Assembly: GCA_019307645.1 (NCBI GenBank)
Contig: JAFDJF010000230.1
Span: 1 to 7,427 of the forward strand
DNA from: Deltaproteobacteria bacterium
GTDB lineage: Bacteria; Desulfobacterota; DSM-4660; Desulfatiglandales; Desulfatiglandaceae
Direction: 5' to 3'
Length of the DNA stretch: 7,427 bases
Numbering within the stretch: position 1 is the first letter of the stretch; every line of letters starts with the position of its first letter. The notes under the pieces were generated by a model. That model had not been told where the DNA came from, did not search any database, and saw only the letters and a program-made list of their open reading frames with translations. Shown here one piece after another: positions 1 to 6,279 of the stretch. The position numbers and the translations under genes are program-made.

Positions 1-4
1 TAAG

Positions 5-1465
5 ATGGGGAAAAAAGGAAAGCTCTTAACCACCAACGCTGGCGCCCCTGTCGTCGACAACCAGAACGTAATGACCGCCGGACCACGCGGCCCACAGCTA
101 TTGCAGGATGTTTGGTTCCTGGAGAAACTCGGCCACTTTGATCGGGAGGTAATCCCCGAGCGACGGATGCATGCCAAGGGCTCTGGAGCCTACGGCACTT
201 TTACCGTCACCCATAACATCACCAAGTATACCAAGGCTAAAATATTTTCTAGAGTGGGAAAGAAAACTGAGCTCTTCGCCCGTTTTTCCACGGTGGCTGG
301 TGAGCGTGGTGCCGCCGACGCCGAGCGTGATATCCGGGGCTTTGCACTCAAATTCTATACCGAGGAGGGGAACTGGGATTTGGTGGGTAACAACACGCCC
401 GTATTCTTCCTGCGTGACCCACTCAAGTTCCCCGACCTCAACCACGCCGTCAAACGGGACCCTCGCACCAATATGCGCAGCGCACTCAACAACTGGGACT
501 TCTGGAGTTCACTGCCGGAGGCGCTTCATCAAGTCACCATCGTCATGAGTGATCGAGGTCTTCCAGCTTCCTACCGCCATATGCACGGCTTTGGTAGCCA
601 CACCTTCAGTCTTATCAACAAGAAAAACGAACGGTACTGGGTCAAGTTTCACTTCAAAACGCAGCAGGGAATCCGCAACCTGACAGATGCAGAGTCCGAA
701 AAGACTATCGGCAAATGCCGTGAAAGCCACCAGCGCGACTTGTATGAAAGCATCGAAAAGGGTGACTTCCCCCGCTGGACCATGTTTATCCAGGTGATGC
801 CGGAGAAAGATGCGGCCACCTGCCCCTACAACCCTTTCGACCTCACCAAGGTCTGGTTCCACAAGGATTATCCCATGATGGAAGTGGGCGTTTTCGAACT
901 GAACCGCAATCCTGAAAACTATTTTGCCGAAGTTGAACAGTCGGCCTTTAACCCGGCCAGCATCGTGCCCGGCATTGGCTTTTCACCGGACAAAATGTTG
1001 CAGGGACGTCTTTTTTCCTACCATGATGCACAACTTTACCGGCTCGGCGTGAACCACCACCTTATCCCGGTCAATGCCTCCCGCTGCCCATTTCACAGCT
1101 ACCACCGTGACGGTGCCATGCGGGTAGACGGCAATCATGGCAGTACTCTCGGTTACGAACCCAACAGTTACGGTGAGTGGCAAGAGCAGTCGGATTTTGC
1201 CGAACCGCCCCTCAGCCTGGAAGGAGCCGCTGACCACTGGAATCATCGCGAGGACGATGATTACTACTCTCAACCGGGGCAACTTTTCCGCCTCATGAGC
1301 GCCAAGCAAAAGAGTGCACTCTTTAGCAACACCGCTCGTTCTATCGGCGAAGCGCCAGAGAAAATTCAGATCCGCCACATCGGCAACTGCATGAAAGCCG
1401 ATCCGGCTTACGGCAAGGGGGTAGCAAAGGCACTTGGCATCCCGCTCAGTAAAATACCTGAATAG
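5..1465 (+). CDS. katA: Monofunctional haem catalase, small-subunit (clade 3) type
   Basis: Breaks down hydrogen peroxide to water and oxygen; a cytoplasmic haem enzyme, normally a homotetramer. The 486 residues match the usual length of small-subunit catalases, and the protein looks complete from the N-terminal [13 protein letters not shown] segment to a C-terminal [15 protein letters not shown] segment. Visible active-site elements are the distal His56 in [10 protein letters not shown], the distal Asn in VGNNTPVFF (residues 127-135) and the proximal haem-ligand signature R335-F-S-Y339-H-D341, where Tyr339 is the axial ligand. No signal peptide is seen, and the large-subunit C-terminal flavodoxin-like domain is absent. 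The ATG at 5 is chosen because the N-terminus aligns with the family; only four bases precede it, so ribosome site and promoter lie outside the window. By eye its codons favour C/G at third positions more than the neighbouring genes, which could reflect transfer or strong expression. It is convergent with the dacB-side genes. Family assignment is very secure; the clade is inferred from length and sequence style. Confidence 0.98.
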   Translation: MGKKGKLLTTNAGAPVVDNQNVMTAGPRGPQLLQDVWFLEKLGHFDREVIPERRMHAKGSGAYGTFTVTHNITKYTKAKIFSRVGKKTELFARFSTVAGERGAADAERDIRGFALKFYTEEGNWDLVGNNTPVFFLRDPLKFPDLNHAVKRDPRTNMRSALNNWDFWSSLPEALHQVTIVMSDRGLPASYRHMHGFGSHTFSLINKKNERYWVKFHFKTQQGIRNLTDAESEKTIGKCRESHQRDLYESIEKGDFPRWTMFIQVMPEKDAATCPYNPFDLTKVWFHKDYPMMEVGVFELNRNPENYFAEVEQSAFNPASIVPGIGFSPDKMLQGRLFSYHDAQLYRLGVNHHLIPVNASRCPFHSYHRDGAMRVDGNHGSTLGYEPNSYGEWQEQSDFAEPPLSLEGAADHWNHREDDDYYSQPGQLFRLMSAKQKSALFSNTARSIGEAPEKIQIRHIGNCMKADPAYGKGVAKALGIPLSKIPE

Positions 1466-1545
1466 GCATAGAGTCGCCCTTTGCATCAAGGCCACCCCGG
1501 TGAGGATCATAGAAGCGCTATCTTTATCAGCATAAATTAGCTTTT

Positions 1546-1587
1546 AGGGTTCGCGAAAAAATAAATTCACATTTTGGCGCGAGCCCT
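1546..1587. terminator. Hairpin between convergent katA and dacB, possible bidirectional terminator
   Basis: The arms AGGGTTCGCG (1546-1555) and CGCGAGCCCT (1578-1587) pair over 10 bp with one G-T wobble. Above two A-G mismatches, a further 5 bp (1558-1562 with 1571-1575) close an 8-nt loop. It lies 80 bp beyond the katA stop and 86 bp beyond the dacB stop, the expected place for a shared terminator. Neither side has a clear T tract after the stem, so it is not a textbook intrinsic terminator. It could instead be a mobile palindromic repeat or a 3'-end stabiliser. Confidence 0.45.
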
Positions 1588-1650
1588 TAGTCAGGATATC
1601 ACAACAAGGCGTTTGGTGTACTGTGTGTAAGCTATAGGGTGTTTATATTT

Positions 1651-1671
1651 CCCGACAGGTTCTGTGCCGGG
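1651..1671 (-). terminator. Short hairpin directly after the dacB stop
   Basis: CCCG (1651-1654) with CGGG (1668-1671) and ACAG (1655-1658) with CTGT (1662-1665) form two 4-bp stems separated by a 2-nt bulge, with a 3-nt loop. On the minus strand the hairpin begins one base after the dacB stop codon. The following minus-strand sequence is A-rich rather than T-rich, so intrinsic termination is doubtful. It may only mark the 3' end of the transcript. Confidence 0.3.
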
Positions 1672-1672
1672 C

Positions 1673-2846
1673 CTATCTGTTATCAGGGAAATGATGGTGC
1701 GCAACGGTCTTCTTTATACACCCCATCAAAGAATCCATATCTGAATTTCCGCTGTTAAGAAAGACAACAAAACTATATGTGCTGCCAGGTGACTTTTCAA
1801 TGTAGCCGACTCTTGTCCTTATCCCCTCAAGCGTTCCTGTTTTAAAGAATGTATCTCCTTCTCTCTTGAGAAGATGACGGTGTGGTTTGAATTGGTCCAA
1901 CAAGGTGTTCATTTCCAGTGCTGAAATACGGTTTTTTCTGGAAATCCCGGAACCTTCTACAACGCGGATATCCTTCAGATGCATCTTGTACTTTGCAGAA
2001 TCAGATATGACGCTGACTCCATTTTCCAGTGTGCCCGGAGGGCCATATACATGTGCCCCCATGACAATGCAGAGCTGGTTTGCCACAAAGTTGTTAGAAA
2101 ACGTCATCATTTTTGTGATAACATCATTAAGCGTAAACCCCGATAAATACGTGTGGAACAGCCTGTCATCCGGCTTCACAGTTCCCAGACGAATTTTGCC
2201 CTGGGATTCAACGCCCTCTTTCGTCAGGAAGTGCAGGAAAAGCTCGCCTGCATAACGTGTTGTTCAGTCCAAATGAACGGATCTTTTCACGGGCAAACGG
2301 CGTCATTGGTGTCTGCGGCTCTGCTGAAATGACCGTGCCATGCTGATCATGATCAAATAAGATGGTATTGAAATTTGCGCACAGGGCTCCGGGTGGTGCA
2401 TCATAAGGGTTGGTGGAGCGCCCTGTCCCCGGAATTATTAAATCCTTTGAAAAGTAAGAATTGTCCAGTATCAGGGTGTTGAACTTCCGGATTTTTGTTG
2501 CCAGGACATCCGCAATTTGCTGCCAGACCTCCGATGTCAGGAGGGGGTCACCATAGCCCTTTATTTTAAGATTTTGATCAATGTCAGTGTAAAATTCGGT
2601 CGGGAACCTGTAAGACAGCCCAAGGTGGTGGATCGCGGAAAGGGCAGTGAGGATTTTGAGCGTAGAGGCGGGAATACATTTTATGGTCTCATTTTTTTTG
2701 TAGAGGATGCTGCCGTCAGGGGCAGTTATCAGAAGGGCATCGGAAGGTCTGGTACGATGCAGACAGGAGAGATCCTGCGCAGCCTCCAGAAGGGCAGGTT
2801 GAAAGGTGCAAATCGCACAGAGGATGACGGCAAACCATGATCCCAT
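1673..2846 (-). pseudogene. dacB: D-alanyl-D-alanine carboxypeptidase/endopeptidase (DacB/PBP4 family), frameshifted
   Basis: Periplasmic penicillin-binding protein of the S13 peptidase type, which trims or cuts peptidoglycan peptide cross-links. Two minus-strand frames together make one protein. The first (from 2846 to a stop at 2208-2210) carries a signal-peptide-like hydrophobic stretch, MGSWFAVILCAI, and the SxxK motif STLK (residues 61-64 from this start). The second (open from 2263 to the stop at 1673) carries the SxN motif SNN, the family-typical GSGISRKNR and the KTG motif KTGT. Skipping one base near 2255-2264 joins ...SFGLNN to YAGELFLHFLTKEGV, giving about 390 residues, shorter than the roughly 480 of E. 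coli DacB. The frame can be extended to a TTG at 2918, but those 24 extra residues are encoded by a heptamer repeat array, so ATG 2846 is preferred; no good ribosome site is seen for either. The break separates catalytic motifs, so as written the product would be inactive. Real decay and a single-base sequence error are both possible. Confidence 0.85.
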
Positions 2847-2852
2847 TGTATT

Positions 2853-2894
2853 GATTTTGGATTTTGAATTTTGGATTGTCGATTTGAGGATTTC
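2853..2894. repeat. Degenerate tandem heptamer array upstream of dacB
   Basis: Six consecutive 7-bp units on the plus strand: GATTTTG twice, AATTTTG, GATTGTC, GATTTGA and GGATTTC. The array lies just upstream of the ATG at 2846 of the minus-strand dacB, and is translated only if an upstream TTG start is assumed. Array boundaries and the 7-bp period are read directly; the function is unknown. Confidence 0.7.
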
Positions 2895-2941
2895 ATTATG
2901 CTGCAGTATTGATAACAAATTGAAGAATCCCTTTTTTGATC

Positions 2942-2987
2942 AATCACAAATCATAAATCATAAATCAATAGCCAATCATCAATCATC
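2942..2987. repeat. Tandem heptamer array overlapping the 3' end of the 89-aa gene
   Basis: Plus-strand units are AATCACA, AATCATA, AATCATA and AATCAAT, then a 4-bp interruption AGCC, then AATCATC twice. The last two units include the stop codon and final two codons of the minus-strand 89-aa gene (2979-2987). Together with the array at 2853-2894, it fills much of the 132-bp gap to dacB; I see no clear promoter or terminator in that gap. Confidence 0.75.
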
Positions 2988-3248
2988 ATTATCAGGTATG
3001 TCTTCGGGAAGCGGGTGATCAATGTATTCCTCAAGGGTTTCTATCTTATCGGCTGCTGATTTTCGCCTGTCAATGAAAAGGTGATGCTCGCCTCTTATCT
3101 TGCAGATCCCTCCTTTCAGCTTTAAGCCTGCAGCCTCAAGCAGGTCGTAATGGATTTGTACCCCCTTCTGAGAAGCCTTTTCTTCCAGTGCGGTTAATTT
3201 GTCTTGAAGGTCACGGGAGGAGATTTTTTTTTGTTTTGAAGATCTCAT
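2979..3248 (-). CDS. Small unrecognised protein, translationally coupled to lolA
   Basis: I do not recognise this 89-residue family. The N-terminus is basic (MRSSKQKKISSRD) and is followed by a helix-forming, possibly coiled-coil stretch (residues about 12-28). A central segment, GGICKIRGEHHLFIDRR (about 46-62), looks like a small structured core. A helical stretch rich in charge follows (63-75), and the tail is acidic and proline-containing (PLPEDIPDNDD). There is no signal peptide or membrane segment, so it should be cytoplasmic. There is a single Cys (50), so no obvious metal site. The start codon overlaps the lolA stop as ATGA (3245-3248), typical of translational coupling, and the upstream ribosome site is weak (AAGGG about 17 nt away). 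The coupling, together with codon use like its neighbours, argues for a real gene. Its last codons and stop fall in a heptamer array. Its role is unknown; the context suggests the envelope/division operon. Confidence 0.78.
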   Translation of the reverse strand: MRSSKQKKISSRDLQDKLTALEEKASQKGVQIHYDLLEAAGLKLKGGICKIRGEHHLFIDRRKSAADKIETLEEYIDHPLPEDIPDNDD

Positions 3249-3928
3249 TGTAAACTATTTAACCCTTTTTCTTCCATAAGCTGTACTCCCTCCGGGAGAA
3301 CAAAGCTGAAGAAGTCCTTTCCAAAGTCCTGTTTCGCTGCAGTGTCTTTGAGCGTGAACAGGGTAACAGATCCCAATTGATAGTGTATACCCACTATCCT
3401 GATGTTATGTTCCGACGTCACCGCAAGAATGATACGGTCAATGTTTTGCCAGGGCGGATTCGGCCTCAGTTCGACCTGATATTCTCCCAGTTCATTGGGA
3501 TCAAGCAGGGTGACTTCAAAACGCTCTTCTACCCGGATGAGCCCGCGGAATATGTCACTCAGCAACCTTAACTCTTTTCCAAAGTCCTTTGCGGGATATT
3601 TGTAAGCACGCTTCTGATCAGGGATGTACCACCAGAGCGTGTCTTCATCGGATATAACGGTTTCCGGTTTCGGTGTTTTCTGTGCGAGCTTGAGGAAACA
3701 GGGGGGCTTGAAAAACATGTGTCCTGTGGCCAGGTCTCCTTTGACCTGATCTCCCAGCATGGTCATGGATCTCGTGATCAGTTCACGACTGTAGGAGAGG
3801 GTAAGCCCCGGAAGACTGCCGTAGTTTTTACGGATGCCTTCAAGTATATCCGTTAGATCGCCGTCGGCAGACGCAGGGGCCTGCAGCAGAAATAACATAA
3901 GATATGCAGTGATGAAAACTTTGAACAT
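3245..3928 (-). CDS. lolA: Outer-membrane lipoprotein carrier protein LolA
   Basis: Periplasmic chaperone that takes lipoproteins released from the inner membrane by the Lol ABC transporter and carries them to the outer membrane. The 227-residue protein has a Sec signal peptide (MFKVFITAYLMLFLLQAPASA, cleavage likely after Ala21 at A-S-A). After it comes a LolA-type fold: an N-terminal helix (LTDILEGIRKNYGSLPGLTLSYSREL), beta strands with FFKPPCFLKL and DTLWWYIPDQKRAYKYP (about 72-112), the segment IHYQLGSVTLFTLKD (181-195) and the typical C-terminal FFSFVLPEGVQ. It starts 3 bp after the ftsK stop; an AGAGGAG ribosome site inside the end of ftsK supports this ATG. Adjacency of ftsK and lolA is also seen in E. 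coli and other Gram-negative bacteria. LolA proteins diverge strongly, so the assignment rests on the combined pattern and the neighbour. Confidence 0.92.
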   Translation of the reverse strand: MFKVFITAYLMLFLLQAPASADGDLTDILEGIRKNYGSLPGLTLSYSRELITRSMTMLGDQVKGDLATGHMFFKPPCFLKLAQKTPKPETVISDEDTLWWYIPDQKRAYKYPAKDFGKELRLLSDIFRGLIRVEERFEVTLLDPNELGEYQVELRPNPPWQNIDRIILAVTSEHNIRIVGIHYQLGSVTLFTLKDTAAKQDFGKDFFSFVLPEGVQLMEEKGLNSLQ

Positions 3929-3931
3929 GAC

Positions 3932-6199
3932 CTAAGCTCCTCTCCTCCCGTAAACATCCCGCGCACGGACCCCGTCTGAAGGGCCAACGATGCCTTCATT
4001 TTCCATGGCCTCGATCATCCGGGCGGCCCGATTGTAACCCACCCTGAGTTTGCGCTGCAACATGGAAATGGACGCCTGCCCTGTTCTTAATACAACCCCC
4101 ACGGCTTCTTCGTATTTTTCATCCAGTTCTATTTCCTCTGCGTCGGAATCTTCATCCACGGCGATGTTGGACAGGATTGTCGTATCGTAGTCAGGTTTTT
4201 TCTGTTTTTTCAAGAAATCAGTGACAGTTTTGACTTCTTCGTCAGAGACGTATGCCCCGTGAATCCTTGTCAGGCGGGCCACCCCGGGCGGCAGGAAAAG
4301 CATGTCGCCGTCTCCCAGAAGATGTTCCGCGCCAATGCAATCCAGAATAGTCCTGGAGTCCACTTTTGAAGAAACCTGGAACGATATTCTGGTGGGAAAA
4401 TTCGCTTTAATAATACCGGTCAGTACGTCCACTGATGGACGCTGTGTTGCAAGAATCAAGTGGATTCCTGCCGCACGTGCCATCTGTGCCAGTCTGGTTA
4501 TGGCCTCTTCAACCTCTTTTGATGAGACCATCATGAGATCTGCAAGCTCGTCGATGATTATAACGATATAAGGCAATGGCCTGTCAACACCCTGGGAGCT
4601 GTCTTCAGTATCCGGTTTTGTGTCTTTGACTATCTTACGGTTGTAGGTGTCAATATTTCTGGCTCCCCTGTCGGACAGGAGCATATAGCGCCTTTCCATT
4701 TCTTCTACTGCCCATTTAAGCGCCTTTGTGGCATCCTTTGGCTGGGTCACAACCGGATGCAGCAGGTGAGGGATATCCTGATATGCGGACAGCTCGATCC
4801 GTTTGGGATCAATCATCAGAAGCTTTGTCTTGTCCGGAGAGGATTTAAACAGAATACTGTTGATTATGGTGTTAATGCAGACGCTCTTTCCGGTTCCCGT
4901 GGCACCTGCCATAAGGAGGTGAGGCATCCTGGTCAGGTCTGTGATCATTGGCGATCCGGTGATGTCCTTGCCAAGTGCAATGGGAAGTTTCAATTTGGAG
5001 GCCATGTAGGTATCATCAGAGAGGACCTCTTTCAAAAAAACAGGGGTTCTCTGGTTGTTGGGAATTTCAATGCCAATTGCGGCTTTTCCCGGAATGGGCG
5101 CCACAATCCGGATACTGGGGGCCCTAAGGGTAAGCGCAAGATCATCAGAGAGCCCGGCAACCTTGCTTATTTTTACCCCGGGGGCAGGCTTGAACTCGTA
5201 CATGGTAATCACTGGCCCGGGAAGAATCTCCTTGACTTCCCCATGGACACCGAAATCTTCCAGCTTTTTTTCAACTCGTCTGGCATTCATCTCAAGGCTT
5301 TCGTGCTGGATTTCAATGTCCTTTCTTTCAGGCGGGTCTCTTAGAAAATCCAGAGATGGCAATTTAAATTCGCCCGTGTCGTCCATAAAGTCGAATTGCC
5401 GCTGTTTGGGTTTTCTGATCGGCTCCGGCTTGGGTGTGATGATTCTTACCTTTGGTTTTGATTTCCGTTTTGCCTTGGCCGCCATGGTCTTGCGGGCCCT
5501 CTTTCTGCGTTCCCTTTTCTTCCTGATTGTCTCACCCATGTGCCTGAACGCCACCAGGATCCATATGCCCGTCCTGGAAAAAAGCCAGCCCAGGGAAAGG
5601 TGGGTTATGAGCATAAAGGAGATAATAAAGATCGCCGAAAGGAGAACAAGGGCTCCCACATTATTCAGGAAACTTTCCGTAAGCCCGGAGAGATAAAGAC
5701 CGATAAGGCCTCCTGCCGTCATGCTGCCACCCTTGAAAACCACCTTGTCCGGCCAAAATAAATTCAGGATACCGGAAGAGGATATCGGCAGGGCAACAGC
5801 GGCAACAATACTTTTGACGGCCGATGACAGGGGCTGCCCCCTGAACGAAAGAAGGGTCATGACGACTAAAATGGCCACCAACCAGAAGGCGGAGAATCCG
5901 AGGATATCAAACAAGCCGCCCGCAAGGTGTGCACCAATGGTACCGAAAAGGTTTTGATGCTCGCTCTGGAAGAAATTATGAAAACCTTCCTTCCAAAATG
6001 GCAATGTCCAGAATGACTCCTTAGCATCCCAAAAAAGTTTGTCATCATGAACATAAGACAAAAGACTTGTGCACAAAAAGATTGCAAGCAGCAGAAAAAC
6101 AAGACCCCTGATCTCTTTTCTGAGGGGGTGTGCTGAATTATCGGTATTGTCTTTTTTAGTAGATTTAGCGGCCAGTTTTAAGCTCCAAGAAAGGTGCAA
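3932..6199 (-). CDS. ftsK: DNA translocase FtsK (FtsK/SpoIIIE family)
   Basis: Septum-anchored hexameric ATPase that pumps DNA at division to clear and unlink chromosome termini, usually with XerCD recombination at dif. Residues below are numbered from TTG 6199. There are four likely membrane segments: about 31-50, 92-118, 126-149 and 162-206 (the last long enough for two helices). A short, very basic linker follows (226-268, rich in K/R/P), much shorter than in E. coli FtsK. The motor has an alpha domain (about 300-395), Walker A GATGTGKS (432-439), Walker B IVIIIDELADL (545-555) and the conserved LATQRPSVDVLTG (583-594). The C-terminal winged-helix gamma domain (about 695-755) should bind KOPS-like orienting sites. 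The total of 755 residues is normal for compact four-helix FtsK proteins. No in-frame ATG precedes the first membrane helix. The TTG at 6199 lies in a repeat array without a ribosome site, whereas CTG at 6175 has one, giving 747 residues; I favour 6175. lolA follows after 3 bp. Confidence 0.97.
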   Translation of the reverse strand: MHLSWSLKLAAKSTKKDNTDNSAHPLRKEIRGLVFLLLAIFLCTSLLSYVHDDKLFWDAKESFWTLPFWKEGFHNFFQSEHQNLFGTIGAHLAGGLFDILGFSAFWLVAILVVMTLLSFRGQPLSSAVKSIVAAVALPISSSGILNLFWPDKVVFKGGSMTAGGLIGLYLSGLTESFLNNVGALVLLSAIFIISFMLITHLSLGWLFSRTGIWILVAFRHMGETIRKKRERRKRARKTMAAKAKRKSKPKVRIITPKPEPIRKPKQRQFDFMDDTGEFKLPSLDFLRDPPERKDIEIQHESLEMNARRVEKKLEDFGVHGEVKEILPGPVITMYEFKPAPGVKISKVAGLSDDLALTLRAPSIRIVAPIPGKAAIGIEIPNNQRTPVFLKEVLSDDTYMASKLKLPIALGKDITGSPMITDLTRMPHLLMAGATGTGKSVCINTIINSILFKSSPDKTKLLMIDPKRIELSAYQDIPHLLHPVVTQPKDATKALKWAVEEMERRYMLLSDRGARNIDTYNRKIVKDTKPDTEDSSQGVDRPLPYIVIIIDELADLMMVSSKEVEEAITRLAQMARAAGIHLILATQRPSVDVLTGIIKANFPTRISFQVSSKVDSRTILDCIGAEHLLGDGDMLFLPPGVARLTRIHGAYVSDEEVKTVTDFLKKQKKPDYDTTILSNIAVDEDSDAEEIELDEKYEEAVGVVLRTGQASISMLQRKLRVGYNRAARMIEAMENEGIVGPSDGVRARDVYGRRGA
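3937..3943 (-). promoter_or_regulatory. Ribosome binding site of lolA
   Basis: On the minus strand AGAGGAG lies 8 nt before the lolA ATG at 3928 and within the last codons of ftsK, part of a longer purine run GGGAGGAGAGGAG. It fixes the lolA start and implies translation of lolA from the ftsK transcript. Confidence 0.75.
6183..6186 (-). promoter_or_regulatory. Ribosome binding site deciding the ftsK start (CTG at 6175)
   Basis: On the minus strand TTGGAGCTTAAAACTG contains GGAG at 6186-6183, seven bases before a CTG codon (6175-6173). Starting there gives an N-terminus (Met)-AAKSTKKDN, a common FtsK style. The alternative TTG at 6199 is preceded only by pyrimidine-rich repeat sequence, and an in-frame stop lies at 6226-6224, so no other start upstream is possible. 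Confidence 0.55.
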
Positions 6200-6232
6200 G
6201 GTATAAGGTATAAGGTATAAGGCCTAAGGTAA
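6191..6232. repeat. Tandem heptamer array between RNase J and ftsK
   Basis: Six exact-phase 7-bp units on the plus strand: AAGGTGC, AAGGTAT three times, AAGGCCT and AAGGTAA. The array fills the space just upstream of ftsK, and the TTG sometimes taken as its start falls inside it (6199-6197). The last unit belongs to TAAGGTAA (6225-6232), which is inverted as TTACCTTA at 6253-6260 across a 20-nt loop. The rest of the gap up to 6279 is AT-rich and shows no clear promoter. Confidence 0.85.
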
Positions 6233-6260
6233 ATCACAAATTCCATATGACCTTACCTTA
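6225..6260. repeat. Inverted repeat at the edge of the heptamer array
   Basis: TAAGGTAA (6225-6232) and TTACCTTA (6253-6260) are perfect 8-bp complements separated by 20 nt. It lies 20 bp beyond the RNase J stop. The stem is AT-rich and no T tract follows, so it is a weak terminator candidate and may simply be an inverted copy of the heptamer unit. Confidence 0.4.
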
Positions 6261-6279
6261 TCCCATATCCTTTATCTTT

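Noticed and set aside
983..1510. 175-codon minus-strand frame opposite katA
   Set aside because: Shadow of the catalase; the real frame has complete active-site motifs.
2250..2266. Programmed ribosomal frameshift in dacB
   Set aside because: No slippery heptamer, no internal ribosome site and no strong downstream structure are seen, and this family is not known for it.
2847..2918. N-terminal extension of dacB from TTG 2918
   Set aside because: The 24 extra residues are mostly translated heptamer repeat (QNSKSK); a signal-peptide-like start at 2846 is simpler, though its lack of a ribosome site leaves some doubt.
2729..2947. 72-codon minus-strand frame with an ATG at 2896 near the dacB start
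   Set aside because: It is out of frame with the conserved SxxK motif and its N-terminus is encoded by repeats; it is a shadow of dacB.
2853..2987. CRISPR-like array
   Set aside because: Units are 7 bp with no spacers; there are no 23-47 bp repeats and no cas genes in the window.
4757..5696. Two overlapping plus-strand open frames of 195 and 213 codons
   Set aside because: Both are shadows of ftsK on the other strand and overlap each other; no ribosome site or family pattern.
6200..6232. Sigma-70-like promoter from TATACC boxes in the heptamer array
   Set aside because: The -10-like boxes arise from the repeat itself, and a TTGTGA upstream gives spacings of about 14 or 21, neither convincing.
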